This document shows positions 52,996 through 61,832 of a stretch of 64,000 bases of DNA, one piece after another. The number at the start of each line of letters is the position of its first letter. Within the stretch, counting starts at the first letter, position 1. The notes beneath the pieces were generated by a model that ran no database searches, was not told the origin of the DNA, and saw only the letters and a list, made by a program, of their open reading frames with translations. The position numbers and the translations under genes are program-made. This DNA comes from Candidatus Fusobacterium pullicola (GTDB lineage: Bacteria; Fusobacteriota; Fusobacteriia; Fusobacteriales; Fusobacteriaceae): assembly GCA_018883725.1 (NCBI GenBank), contig JAHLFN010000076.1:35510-99509 (forward strand), given 5' to 3'.

Positions 52996-53408
52996 TCTCC
53001 TTCAACAGTAGGATCATTAATTCTATCCAGGATATAGTAAATTTGTCCCCCCTCTTGCCTTATCATTATTACTTTCTCTCCCTTTAATAGTGCGTTATGA
53101 ATTAATATCTTTTTTCTACCTGTGTATTCATGCTCGTGATCAATCGGTATCACATTTTTACCAACATTAGGGTGGTCATGACTAGTATCCCATGATCCAT
53201 GTATACTATCAGTTGAGTGTTGAACTGTGATATCAACGTAATAATCTCTTACAAGATGGGAAAGTATTAGATCCTCAGCTTGTAGAAGTTTTTTAGCCTC
53301 TACTCTAACAGTTAAAGGATTTACAGTTTCAACTATTCCAAATTCTAGTTTTGTCATTTTTTTTCTTTCTAGTAATTTTTCTACTACTTCTTTGATAGCA
53401 TCTATCAT
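52986..53408 (-). CDS. XkdR-like baseplate protein (DUF2577)
   Basis: 140 residues with an OB-like start (LEFGIVETVNPLTVRVEAKKLL) and a histidine-rich middle (HDHPNVGKNVIPIDHEHEY), matching DUF2577 genes next to XkdQ and XkdS. The histidines may bind a metal, as in spike proteins; that is inference. Confidence 0.8.
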   Translation of the reverse strand: MIDAIKEVVEKLLERKKMTKLEFGIVETVNPLTVRVEAKKLLQAEDLILSHLVRDYYVDITVQHSTDSIHGSWDTSHDHPNVGKNVIPIDHEHEYTGRKKILIHNALLKGEKVIMIRQEGGQIYYILDRINDPTVEGEWI

Positions 53409-54367
53409 TGAATATCTGCCCCCCTTACCGTTAAATTCATTAAATACTCTTGGTTATTGAAAATATGCTTAGCACTTTCTACCAACATATAATTACTTAC
53501 TTTTACATCTCCTAAATCCAAAACAACTATGATACTACTTCCAGCCCTTACTCTCACATCTCCGAATATATTTTTTATATCTAAGCTTTTAAATTTTCTA
53601 TTGTGGAGCTGTAATAATGCGTCGGCTTTCATTTTTCCATTTTCTTTTTCTCCCAGGGTGTCATAGTGTTGTAGAACTCCCCATTTATTGATATTACTTG
53701 AATCTTTAGCTATATAAATCTCTCTTTTTCCAGCATTACTGTCAGATTTAACTATTTTTACAGTGTTAGCACTATTTTCTATGCTAGATTTATAAGAAAA
53801 ATTTTGAGACATTGAAGCATCAACAATAAAATCTAATTTCATATTTTCAATATTTTTTAACGTCAATTTACCAAAGTCATCATACAGAACATACATTTTT
53901 TTTGTATTTTGAAGTGTTATTCCTAAAGCAGTCAATATGATATCAAACAGTGATACCCCATCTTCTAGTCTTTTAGGAATAATAAATTTAGTATCTTCTA
54001 TTTCTCCAAGTTGTAATTGGAAGTCATTAGCTAGCATGGTTATTACTTCACTAGCTTTTTTATTTCTATACTCATAGACATCTTTATTTTTTAGATATCT
54101 AAGTTGATCATAAGCAGTGACAGAGAGTATTTTATCTTTATCTCTATTAATCGTAAAGATAAATCCATAAAAAACTTTTTGCCCTTTGTACTTAACTGTT
54201 ACTAAATCTCCCTCTTCAAAGATGTTATTCTCATCAAATAAGCACTTGAATGTGAGTTTTCCAGGAGCACCTCTTCTTTCTGTTGTCCAAGTTACTCCCT
54301 CTAGTACAGCAGGTGCTATTGCCCCATTTGTAGTTTTTATTCCTAATTCTATATCTAAATTATTCAA
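53405..54367 (-). CDS. XkdQ-like late control/hub protein
   Basis: 320 residues: VTWTTERRGAPGKLTFKCLFDENNIFEEGDLVTVKYKGQKVFYGFIF, AYDQLRYLKNKDVYEYRNKKASEV, and repeated beta segments, as in XkdQ/gpD hub proteins at the tail's distal end. Overlaps the LysM gene by 8 bases. Confidence 0.88.
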   Translation of the reverse strand: MNNLDIELGIKTTNGAIAPAVLEGVTWTTERRGAPGKLTFKCLFDENNIFEEGDLVTVKYKGQKVFYGFIFTINRDKDKILSVTAYDQLRYLKNKDVYEYRNKKASEVITMLANDFQLQLGEIEDTKFIIPKRLEDGVSLFDIILTALGITLQNTKKMYVLYDDFGKLTLKNIENMKLDFIVDASMSQNFSYKSSIENSANTVKIVKSDSNAGKREIYIAKDSSNINKWGVLQHYDTLGEKENGKMKADALLQLHNRKFKSLDIKNIFGDVRVRAGSSIIVVLDLGDVKVSNYMLVESAKHIFNNQEYLMNLTVRGADIQ

Positions 54368-55022
54368 GTCTTAACACCTGCCCCACTTTTATGCTATTAG
54401 CATTTGCTAAATTATTTAAAGTTTTTAAGTCTAAGTATCTAGAGCCGTTTCCAAGCTCTTTTTTAGCTATATTATACAAAGTATCTCCAGCTTTAACTGT
54501 ATAAGTTTTAGCTATCGTTTTAGAAGCACTGTCTCTTACTTTTGTAGTAGTTATTAATCCACCACTTATAGCACTAACTATAGCTCTATTACTATCTTTA
54601 TACTCTTTTAGATTTAAAGATACTATTACATCTCTTCCTTCGTCAGCATCTTCTTTTATTTGAAAATCTTCTAATGATACCTTCATGCAATGACTATATC
54701 CCAATACCCCAATACTACCTTCTCTAATTATTACAAAATTAAAAGGTTTTTTAGAGTTCTTTAGCTTTTTTATTAGTTCGATGTAGTAAACAATAGGTAA
54801 AAATATCCCACCTAAATATTGAGCAAAGGGATATTTAACAGCTGGAATACAAGCATCAAAAGATATCTCTTGTAATCCAGACTCTTTCAATATATTAAAT
54901 TCTCCCTCATTCACAAGAGTTACAGTCCTATTTCTATTTTTGAATTTAATATTCATTCTTTGAGGGGTAATAGGGAATAACACCCCGTCGATATAAAACG
55001 CGTATCCATTTTTTAATAGCAT
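54360..55022 (-). CDS. XkdP-like LysM tail protein
   Basis: 220 residues. The N-terminal 150 residues are the XkdP tail domain (YAFYIDGVLFPITPQRMNIKFKNRN). The C-terminus is a LysM domain (TYTVKAGDTLYNIAKKELG...INVGQ-type end SIKVGQVLRLE) that can bind peptidoglycan. The ATG overlaps the tape-measure stop (TAATG). Confidence 0.92.
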   Translation of the reverse strand: MLLKNGYAFYIDGVLFPITPQRMNIKFKNRNRTVTLVNEGEFNILKESGLQEISFDACIPAVKYPFAQYLGGIFLPIVYYIELIKKLKNSKKPFNFVIIREGSIGVLGYSHCMKVSLEDFQIKEDADEGRDVIVSLNLKEYKDSNRAIVSAISGGLITTTKVRDSASKTIAKTYTVKAGDTLYNIAKKELGNGSRYLDLKTLNNLANANSIKVGQVLRLE

Positions 55023-57097
55023 TAATCATACACCCCCTCAGCTACTACTGAAACAGTTTCTCTCAATTTATCACTGATATTTGAATAAATACTTTCAACA
55101 TCCATAGAATTATTAACTTGGTTAGTAATTCCGCCAACCTCAACTTTTATTTCAGCAGTAGTAAATCTGTTGATAACTTCCATTTCAGCTAAATCTCTCA
55201 TATATTTAATCTCTTCTATTGTTAAGTCTAAGTTATCTACAATAGCTTCAGTATTTGTTGCTATTTGGCCCAGTAGTTCTTGATTTTTCTCCTGGATAGT
55301 ATCAGTTAAAGAAAAATTATCCCAAGCATTATATCCATTTTTTGCTGCTTGCCAAGGGTCTTTATAGTCCACCATCATTTCTGAAAAATCTTTTCTTTCT
55401 ACCTTAAATGAATTTTCTCCAACTTTATCTAAAACAAAAGTATTTAAGGAATTTTGAATCTCCCCTAACGTATCAGATACACTAGTTCCCAGTATTGTAT
55501 CTGTTATTCTCCCGATAACTTTTAATTGATCTATAATAAAGTTGGTAAAATCTAAGAATAAATTACTGATAGCAGTTATTGGATGTGTAAAAACATTTCC
55601 TATAAATTCTACTATTCCAGCTATATAATTATAAACTGAACTTCCTAATTGAAGAGTTGCATTATAAACAGCTCCAATCACATTATGGATTACAGCACCA
55701 ATAGCATAGAAAGCTCCTACTATTATTCCTGTAGCTGATACTGAAGTACCTGCAAAATGATTAAAGGCTGCTACTCCTAAATATAATGCTGCAACTACAC
55801 CACTTACAACTAAAACTATTGGATTTGCTAATATAGCACTATTCAATCCCCATTGGGCTAATGTTTGCTGATGAGTTAAAGCTATAGATTTTCCAGTAGC
55901 CGCATTATAAATAGTCATTGCCAAAGCACTTCCTAATTGAGCTAATCCCATAGCTTTAGTAACTAGAGTATTAACCCCAATAGCAGTTGTATAAACTCCC
56001 ATTAATGCCGTAACTGTTTTTAATATTGGAGATATCACCCCCCAATTATCATAAATAATACTACCTAACCCAACTATAATATTCAATCCCTGTTGAGATA
56101 TTGCCATAATTTGGCCTATACTTGTAACAATGCTATTTGTAAAATTTTTAAAATTTTCAGAGTTTAATACTTGAGAAATTTGATTAGAGATAGGGATAAA
56201 TCCTTGAATAACTTGGCCTTTTATACTACTAATTATATCTGTAAAAGTTAATGGGATACTCTCAAATTGATTATTTATTTGAGTAGCAGCATTAAACATA
56301 GCGTTTTTAACTACTTCAGATGTAATTTTGCCTTGAGATGCAAGGTCTTTTATCTGTCCTACTGGAACTTCCATATAGTTAGCTATATTTCTAACTATTA
56401 ATGGTGCTTGTTCTAGTATAGAATTTAATTCCTCTCCTCTCAAAGCTCCAGCTCCCATAGCTTGAGTTAATTGTAGCATAGCTGCACTAACTCCCTCAGC
56501 ACTTGTACCTGATATCTTAAATTGTTTGTTTATTAACTCCATAAAACCAATAAGTTCAGTGTTAGAGGAAAAGGCATCTCCTGCCATAAGTCCCATTTTA
56601 GAGATACTATCCATAGTTCCTAATGAATCTCCTCTACTATTCTGAGCTGATTGAAATATCATTGCTTGAAGTTCACTAGTAGTTTGATTACCATCATTCA
56701 TTAAATCTAATCTAGCAGTAGTTTGTGTTAAACTATCAGAAAGGTTTATAGCTCCTCTTAGAGTTTGTAGTCCTACATAAGCTGCTGCCACTCTACTAAT
56801 TTTAGATAATAACCCGTCACTTTCTTTAACACCTCTTGCAAGACTTTGATTAAATCTATTTTGCCCATTTGTATTGTTATTAATTTGATTTTGTATCTCT
56901 TGCTCTATTCTTACTAACTCTGCTCCTGCGTCTGTTATCATTTGAGAGGCATTTGTTAATCTAGTGGTGTCAATATTTACATTAGCATTGTTTACTCCTT
57001 GTAAAGCTGCTATTGTAGTATTAATAGCTCCTACTATGTTGTTGAGAGGTTTACTCATGCCATCTATAAGCATTATTGAACTTTCTATTGTAGCCAC
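55022..57097 (-). CDS. Tail tape measure protein
   Basis: 691 residues. The region from about 115 to 300 (LTQTTARLDLMNDGNQ..., ALRGEELNSILEQAPLIVRNIANYM, GKITSEVVKNAMF) is the TIGR02675-type tape-measure N-terminal domain. A glycine/alanine-rich hydrophobic centre follows (about 350-500). It sets tail length; the size implies a tail of roughly 100 nm. Start is GTG with GGAGGTGA. Confidence 0.93.
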   Translation of the reverse strand: MATIESSIMLIDGMSKPLNNIVGAINTTIAALQGVNNANVNIDTTRLTNASQMITDAGAELVRIEQEIQNQINNNTNGQNRFNQSLARGVKESDGLLSKISRVAAAYVGLQTLRGAINLSDSLTQTTARLDLMNDGNQTTSELQAMIFQSAQNSRGDSLGTMDSISKMGLMAGDAFSSNTELIGFMELINKQFKISGTSAEGVSAAMLQLTQAMGAGALRGEELNSILEQAPLIVRNIANYMEVPVGQIKDLASQGKITSEVVKNAMFNAATQINNQFESIPLTFTDIISSIKGQVIQGFIPISNQISQVLNSENFKNFTNSIVTSIGQIMAISQQGLNIIVGLGSIIYDNWGVISPILKTVTALMGVYTTAIGVNTLVTKAMGLAQLGSALAMTIYNAATGKSIALTHQQTLAQWGLNSAILANPIVLVVSGVVAALYLGVAAFNHFAGTSVSATGIIVGAFYAIGAVIHNVIGAVYNATLQLGSSVYNYIAGIVEFIGNVFTHPITAISNLFLDFTNFIIDQLKVIGRITDTILGTSVSDTLGEIQNSLNTFVLDKVGENSFKVERKDFSEMMVDYKDPWQAAKNGYNAWDNFSLTDTIQEKNQELLGQIATNTEAIVDNLDLTIEEIKYMRDLAEMEVINRFTTAEIKVEVGGITNQVNNSMDVESIYSNISDKLRETVSVVAEGVYD

Positions 57098-57112
57098 CTT
57101 ATCACCTCCAAT

Positions 57113-57147
57113 AAAAAAAGCACCCGAGAATTTTAATTCTCAAGTGC
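57113..57147 (-). terminator. Terminator of the secreted-protein gene inside the tail operon
   Basis: GCACTTGAGAATT (57147-57135) pairs with ATTCTCGGGTGC (to 57120) on the minus strand, then TTTTTTT (57119-57113). Confidence 0.85.
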
Positions 57148-57154
57148 ATACACC

Positions 57155-57616
57155 TTATAAAAATCTATTTCTGATTGGTTCCACCCCTATTTTAGGATAA
57201 TACTCTTCTTGAATATATTTTTTTAAAATCCGTTCAGCATCTCCATCACGCTCTAACTCAACCCATTCATCATACAATTTCTCTTCAGAAAGAACTCTCC
57301 CAATTCCATAATCCATGTCTAAATTTCTGAAAACTTTATACCAATTTTCTCTAGTAGCAACTCTTTTTTCTCCGTTCGGGAATACTATAGTTATTTTTTC
57401 TTTTAAATTAACACCTGGATAAAGAGGGATTACTTTCATTTCCTCACTAACAATCCCGTTATTGTTTTCTACTTTAAAATATAGGTCATATTTTTTCTCA
57501 AACTCATGTTCTATTAATTTTCTATATCCCTTATATTTACCATCAGCAGGAATGTCTTTTACAGCAAAACATATAAAACTCAGAGTAAAAAAACATAAAA
57601 TAAGTATTTTTTTCAT
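57155..57616 (-). CDS. Secreted protein of unknown function (moron candidate)
   Basis: 153 residues with an N-terminal signal peptide (MKKILILCFFTLSFICFA, cleavage probably near residue 18) and no clear lipobox. The mature part (DIPADGKYKGYRKLIEHEFEKKYD...ERDGDAERILKKYIQEEYYPKIGVEP) is not recognised. It sits between the tail chaperone and the tape-measure genes with its own promoter (57650-57678) and terminator (57113-57147), so it can be expressed in the lysogen. Secreted morons may alter the host surface or exclude other phages; this is inference. Confidence 0.75.
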   Translation of the reverse strand: MKKILILCFFTLSFICFAVKDIPADGKYKGYRKLIEHEFEKKYDLYFKVENNNGIVSEEMKVIPLYPGVNLKEKITIVFPNGEKRVATRENWYKVFRNLDMDYGIGRVLSEEKLYDEWVELERDGDAERILKKYIQEEYYPKIGVEPIRNRFL

Positions 57617-57649
57617 AGATATTTCCCTCCATCATTTTCTATACCTCTA

Positions 57650-57678
57650 TTTATAGTAAAAAAAGAATAAAAAGTCAA
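57650..57678 (-). promoter_or_regulatory. Moron promoter
   Basis: On the minus strand TTGACT (57678-57673), 17-base spacer, TATAAA (57655-57650). It starts right after the frameshifted chaperone ends (57682). Confidence 0.7.
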
Positions 57679-57681
57679 TAA

Positions 57682-58244
57682 TTATTTATTTTCTTTCTCA
57701 AGTCTTATTTGAATAGCTGCAATTACAAAAGCTTTTTCCTCATTACTCATCTCTAAATATTCTTTAGGTCTTATATGTAATTTGTGCAGGCAATAGTAAG
57801 CTATGTTAGCCTCACCATCACCTGCTTTTATTAGTTTTTTGCTTCTTTAGTTAATTCTCCCAAAGTTTTAAAACCATTGACTTTATTAACCTCAGTTGCT
57901 AAGTCCTGAAACTCAGCTGGTAACAACATTGATTTTAATAAATCCTGCTTAGTTTTTACACCATAACTATCTTGTAATTCAGCGTTACCTAAGTCAGGAT
58001 AAACTACACAAGCAGCACATAACATTGCCTGGTATTTATTACCATCTAACATTGGTAGTTTTTGCCCATTGATATCTTTTATAATAGTACAATTTTCTCT
58101 AAGTAATTGGTCATCTTGAGCTGAGATAGCTCTTATTTCAAATAGTTCAGTTTCTCCACTTTCCTTGATAAATCTTTCTGAAATAGTGATCTTCTTATTT
58201 TCTACTACTTTAGCATTTTGCTTAAAAAAACTATTAAAATTCAT
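57682..58244 (-). CDS. Tail assembly chaperone, -1 frameshift long form
   Basis: The 0-frame gene (57831-58244) ends ...EAKN* with the slippery heptamer A AAA AAC (minus strand 57840-57834) in the correct phase just before its stop. After a -1 slip the frame continues as KKLIKAGDGEANIAYYCLHKLH... and IRPKEYLEMSNEEKAFVIAA to TAA at 57682, giving about 187 residues. GCAGG...CCTGC with an inner GCTA...TAGC stem can fold just downstream. This matches the lambda G/GT-type arrangement. Confidence 0.8.
57831..58244 (-). CDS. XkdN-like tail assembly chaperone, short form
   Basis: 137 residues: FIKESGETELFEIRAISAQDDQLLRENCTI, LDGNKYQAMLCAACVVYPDLGNAELQDSYGVKTKQDLLKSMLLPAEF, as in XkdN-type chaperones between tube and tape measure. 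It coats the tape measure during tail assembly together with the frameshifted long form. Confidence 0.88.
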   Translation of the reverse strand: MNFNSFFKQNAKVVENKKITISERFIKESGETELFEIRAISAQDDQLLRENCTIIKDINGQKLPMLDGNKYQAMLCAACVVYPDLGNAELQDSYGVKTKQDLLKSMLLPAEFQDLATEVNKVNGFKTLGELTKEAKN

Positions 58245-58259
58245 TTATTTTCAACTCCT

Positions 58260-58739
58260 CTATACCATTCCATCTAAAATATTAAACTTTTTATTGAGTA
58301 CCCATTTTTCAAAAGTAAAAGATACTTCCTCTTCCAGGTATTCTCCATTTGCATCAAATTGCCCTATAACCCCACCATCAAGGTTACAACCTTGAATCAA
58401 TACAGCTTGTCTTCCAGCTGCCGAATTTGGATCTTCATTAGCTACTTCAATATCAAAGTACAGATCCTCTCCAGTATTTTGATATTTCTCTAATATCTCT
58501 CTCATTACACTGGTGTTATAATGCATAGTCATAGTTCCTGTACCTTCTGCTGAGGTTGCTTTATTTCCTTTGTTAACTCTTCCGAGAATAGGTAGTTTAG
58601 ACTTATTCTTTGTGTATTTAGCTTCAAACTTAATAGCTGTCATAAAATTATATCTAGTACCATCAATAGTAGCATAGCATTCCCCAAATACTCCAGCTAT
58701 TGCATCTTTACTTAACATTGTTAATTTTCCTTCTGGCAT
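58260..58739 (-). CDS. Tail tube protein (XkdM-like)
   Basis: 159 residues: AIAGVFGECYATIDGTRYNFMTAIKFEAKYTKNKSKLPILGRVNKGNKATSAEGTG-type start and YLEEEVSFTFEKWVLNKKFN end, as in XkdM tube proteins. It polymerises into the inner tail tube. The sheath gene precedes it by 16 bases. Confidence 0.88.
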   Translation of the reverse strand: MPEGKLTMLSKDAIAGVFGECYATIDGTRYNFMTAIKFEAKYTKNKSKLPILGRVNKGNKATSAEGTGTMTMHYNTSVMREILEKYQNTGEDLYFDIEVANEDPNSAAGRQAVLIQGCNLDGGVIGQFDANGEYLEEEVSFTFEKWVLNKKFNILDGMV

Positions 58740-58755
58740 TTAAACTCTCTCCTTC

Positions 58756-60063
58756 CTACGATACCACTACTGTCATATATAATATCTCCATACAAGCTAC
58801 TGGAGTAACAGGGTCATTAACTATTACCGATTTTTTAGTAGGTCCCTTTTCCACTGTTACAGCTTTAGGATCAAAATTTTCCAATGCTTGTATTCTTTCT
58901 AATTCCTCATGATGGGCCACTATATCTTTCCATAATGCTTCTCTACCGCTTTCAATATTTCTAGTGTGCCCTAAATGTTTTTTATTAAATAATAAAGCTA
59001 TATCATTTCCTATTTGGTCCAACACTCTTACAACTTGGTTAGATGTAAAATCATCATTTTTCTCTACTGTGATAGTTGTTAGAGAGTTTATATCAGTTAA
59101 AACATAAGGTTCTCCAGCATTATTATGAAATAATAATTGGCCAGCTTTTATTCCTGCCTCTAACTGTGATTGAGTATATTTAGTATCAATAGTATACTCT
59201 CCATCATACTTAGTATTAGTTAAAGTAGCATTTACAGCACAACTTGCTTCAGCTCCAGTTAACCAATAAACTAATACATTTTCAGGGGCTCCATCATCTG
59301 AAACTTTATTTTGAAGATTGATAACTCCTTCATAATCAGCAGCTTCTCTATAGACTACGCATTGAAATTTCACTCCAACTTCATCTCTCATTCTCTTAGT
59401 CCAGTTAATATATAACTTTTGGATAATTGAGTCTTTAGCTGTACATCCCACAACGTTAAAGCTATAAGATTCTAGTAGATCTAAAAACTCTTGATGCTGA
59501 GTTCCTGTTACACTAACAAGATTTGTTCCACCTGTTAATTTTTCTCCAGCTGTTTCTGTTAACTCTGATGTTTTGAAATCTACATAGTCATTACTTATAA
59601 GTTCTGAAGAGTTGGTTACTGTTTGAACGTCTACTTTGATATCACCTATCATTGTCGTTACATCTTTTTTACTCTCCTCATCTACATTAGTTTTAACTAT
59701 TATAGTAATATCATTCCCTCTAGTTCCACTATATTTGGCTGTAGCATAGGTATTAGCTGCCTTAGTCCCTCCACCATTTAGCCTATACATATATACTGTT
59801 TGAGCTTTCATGAATAAATCTCTTAAAGGTTTCATTTTTTCATGGGTGTAATCATACCCAAATATCTTTAGGGTATCAGTTTGAAAATCTCCATTTTCTA
59901 CAGTAAAGATCTCTCCCTCTACTCCCCAATCTAATTCCATAGCTATAGCTGCAAAACCTCTATCAGATATATTTACAGTAGCTCTTGCTGCACTAACAAA
60001 GTTAATATATGATCCAGGTAAAACTTTGTTGTAACTTAAAAATGTTCCTCCACCATTAGCCAT
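58756..60063 (-). CDS. Tail sheath protein (XkdK-like)
   Basis: 435-residue contractile sheath subunit. N-terminal LPGSYINFVSAARATVNISDRGFAAIAM, middle GTRGNDITIIVKTN, and the C-terminal polymerisation domain with EKNDDFTSNQVVRVLDQIGNDIALLF. It makes the tail a contractile (myovirus) type. Confidence 0.93.
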   Translation of the reverse strand: MANGGGTFLSYNKVLPGSYINFVSAARATVNISDRGFAAIAMELDWGVEGEIFTVENGDFQTDTLKIFGYDYTHEKMKPLRDLFMKAQTVYMYRLNGGGTKAANTYATAKYSGTRGNDITIIVKTNVDEESKKDVTTMIGDIKVDVQTVTNSSELISNDYVDFKTSELTETAGEKLTGGTNLVSVTGTQHQEFLDLLESYSFNVVGCTAKDSIIQKLYINWTKRMRDEVGVKFQCVVYREAADYEGVINLQNKVSDDGAPENVLVYWLTGAEASCAVNATLTNTKYDGEYTIDTKYTQSQLEAGIKAGQLLFHNNAGEPYVLTDINSLTTITVEKNDDFTSNQVVRVLDQIGNDIALLFNKKHLGHTRNIESGREALWKDIVAHHEELERIQALENFDPKAVTVEKGPTKKSVIVNDPVTPVACMEILYMTVVVS

Positions 60064-60251
60064 TATTTAACACCTCTTTTCATAAATTTATCTATTATTG
60101 TATCTACTTCAATAAAAGTATATTCTTTGTCATCTTCTAATAAGACTCCTAATAAGTCTTTTCTATTAGAATACTTTTTACTTTTTAGCAACTGCTCTTT
60201 TGAAAATTTAGACTCAGTAGTTTTTACTTTCTCAGTTTTCTCTTTAGCCAT
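60063..60251 (-). CDS. Small phage protein of unknown function
   Basis: 62 charged residues (MAKEKTEKVKTTESKFSKEQLLKSKKYSNRKDLLGVLLEDDKEYTF in part), sharing one base with both neighbours. Small genes of this kind before sheath genes are common in Xkd-like clusters. No function claimed. Confidence 0.7.
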   Translation of the reverse strand: MAKEKTEKVKTTESKFSKEQLLKSKKYSNRKDLLGVLLEDDKEYTFIEVDTIIDKFMKRGVK

Positions 60252-60667
60252 TATTTAATACCTCCTTTACATAGCATTTCTTCCATATAGTTATCATCCG
60301 TATCTACATCTCTAACATGTAATCTATAAGTAACAAAATAGTATAGATTCTTTTCCACTATTTCATATCTACGATTTATCCCTCTTACATAATTTTCATT
60401 TCCTAAATCTATCATATTTAAGGCTCTATGTAACAGTTCTGCTATTTCTGCATTTTCCCATAATCCTTTTTTAGGAAAGTACTGAATACAAAAATTATAA
60501 GTTCTTAAATATCTATCTCCTAATAATTGTTTTTCATCAGGATTTAATACTTGTACACAAAAACATGGCTTTTTAAAACCTTGTGGAATTTCCTCTATAT
60601 AAATTTCAGCCTCAGAATTTATTTTTTCTAAGACTGTATTTATAGCTATTATTAATTTTTTAAGCAT
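60251..60667 (-). CDS. Tail terminator/completion-type protein (DUF6838-like)
   Basis: 138 residues: INTVLEKINSEAEIYIEEIPQGFKKPCFCVQVLNPDEKQLLGDRYLRTYNFCIQYFP-type pattern typical of phage tail terminator proteins that cap the tail before head joining. Position between the HK97-gp10-like gene and the sheath supports it. Confidence 0.7.
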   Translation of the reverse strand: MLKKLIIAINTVLEKINSEAEIYIEEIPQGFKKPCFCVQVLNPDEKQLLGDRYLRTYNFCIQYFPKKGLWENAEIAELLHRALNMIDLGNENYVRGINRRYEIVEKNLYYFVTYRLHVRDVDTDDNYMEEMLCKGGIK

Positions 60668-61082
60668 TTTTCATCTTCTCCAAAATTACTTTTAATCTTT
60701 TCTGGATAATACTTTCTAAATTATCTCTTATTTCATTCTCTGATATAGTTAACATAAATCTACCTGGAACCCACCCTTTATGATTTCTAGTTCTGTGCCC
60801 ATACTCAACATAAGATGCATATTCTACAGAGTTAATCACTTCTACTTTATACCCATTATTAGTTTTAACAACTTCTCCAACAGTCCAACCTCTTCTCAAA
60901 TTTCCACCTGTTTTATGAGGATAAACTCCTACTGGAGTTCTTTTAATAACTTTTCTGAGTAATAAAGCTGCTATATCGCTTGCTAATAGCCTTATGTAGT
61001 CATCTATCTGTTTCTGTTGCTCTACTAAGTTTTGTTTTAACTCTGTCAACCCCTTTATATTAACTCTTACCGCTCTTCCCAT
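60660..61082 (-). CDS. HK97 gp10-like head-tail protein
   Basis: 140 residues: LLRKVIKRTPVGVYPHKTGGNLRRGWTVGEV, VEYASYVEYGHRTRNHKGWVPGRFML. The PxxTGxLRxxW and YAxYVEyGHRTR patterns mark the gp10/tail-completion family. Confidence 0.85.
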   Translation of the reverse strand: MGRAVRVNIKGLTELKQNLVEQQKQIDDYIRLLASDIAALLLRKVIKRTPVGVYPHKTGGNLRRGWTVGEVVKTNNGYKVEVINSVEYASYVEYGHRTRNHKGWVPGRFMLTISENEIRDNLESIIQKRLKVILEKMKNA

Positions 61083-61438
61083 TAAGCATGTTCCTCTGCA
61101 TTAAGTAATATAATTTCTTGATGATTTGAGTATTTAGCAGGCATTCCAGAACATTTATATAGAAAACTTTTTTCATCTCTATATACAATTATTTCAGAAC
61201 CAGCACTAACTTCTATATCTTTTGAAAGAAAAAGTTTTACAACTTGAGATATTATAGGCTCATAGGTAGTTTGATTTACAGAAGTGATACTTTTAAATGA
61301 TATTCTACATGGTATATTTTCATACCTTAAAAATTTTTTATGTTCTGTAACTTTTGTTGTAGGGTCTTTCACTGACTCCCAGTTGTAAATATCACATCTA
61401 TCAGTATAAAGTATTTCTAAAGGATTTTTTCTCACCAT
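61082..61438 (-). CDS. Head-tail adaptor/closure protein
   Basis: 118 residues: LEILYTDRCDIYNWESVKDPTTKVTEHKKF, IPCRISFKS, VVKLFLSKDIEVSAGSEIIV. It resembles phage head-closure proteins that begin with 'hkd.ctvy...'. Lies between the connector and the gp10-like gene. Confidence 0.75.
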   Translation of the reverse strand: MVRKNPLEILYTDRCDIYNWESVKDPTTKVTEHKKFLRYENIPCRISFKSITSVNQTTYEPIISQVVKLFLSKDIEVSAGSEIIVYRDEKSFLYKCSGMPAKYSNHQEIILLNAEEHA

Positions 61439-61824
61439 GCTAATCTCCTATATTTAATAAGTTCTTCATCTTTACCATTAATTAAAAAATCAATAGCTTT
61501 ATCTATTAAATCAGCTTGAGAAAGAGAAGTAGAATAACCTATCTTTGTATCTCCTTCTTGAATATCTTTAATTAGAGGAGTAAAATCATACCCCTCTAAA
61601 TTTCCAGTAACTCTTTTTGCTTGGAGATATTCTCCTGCAACTTTATCCACAACTATATAATAAATTCCATAAGGTATATTTTCCTCATTATAATTTTGAT
61701 TAGTATAATTATTAATACTACTCAAAGTCTTTTTAATGAGGTATTGTATAGCTTTCTTTTGCTCTTCAGCTACTTCACAATTAAACATCCCTAATCTATT
61801 AACAACATCATCATATAGTGCCAT
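61432..61824 (-). CDS. Head-tail connector protein
   Basis: About 130 residues: ALYDDVVNRLGMFNCEVAEEQKKAIQYLIKKTLSSINNYTNQ..., VVDKVAGEYLQAKR. This helical pattern is that of gp6/gp15-type connector rings beneath the portal. The ATG at 61824 (MALYDD) is preferred to the GTG at 61833 that overlaps the capsid stop. Confidence 0.78.
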   Translation of the reverse strand: MALYDDVVNRLGMFNCEVAEEQKKAIQYLIKKTLSSINNYTNQNYNEENIPYGIYYIVVDKVAGEYLQAKRVTGNLEGYDFTPLIKDIQEGDTKIGYSTSLSQADLIDKAIDFLINGKDEELIKYRRLAW

Positions 61825-61832
61825 CTTAATCA

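Noticed and set aside
57682..57840. The frame after the tail chaperone as a separate small gene
   Set aside because: It has no start codon or ribosome site of its own; it is reached only through the slippery site.
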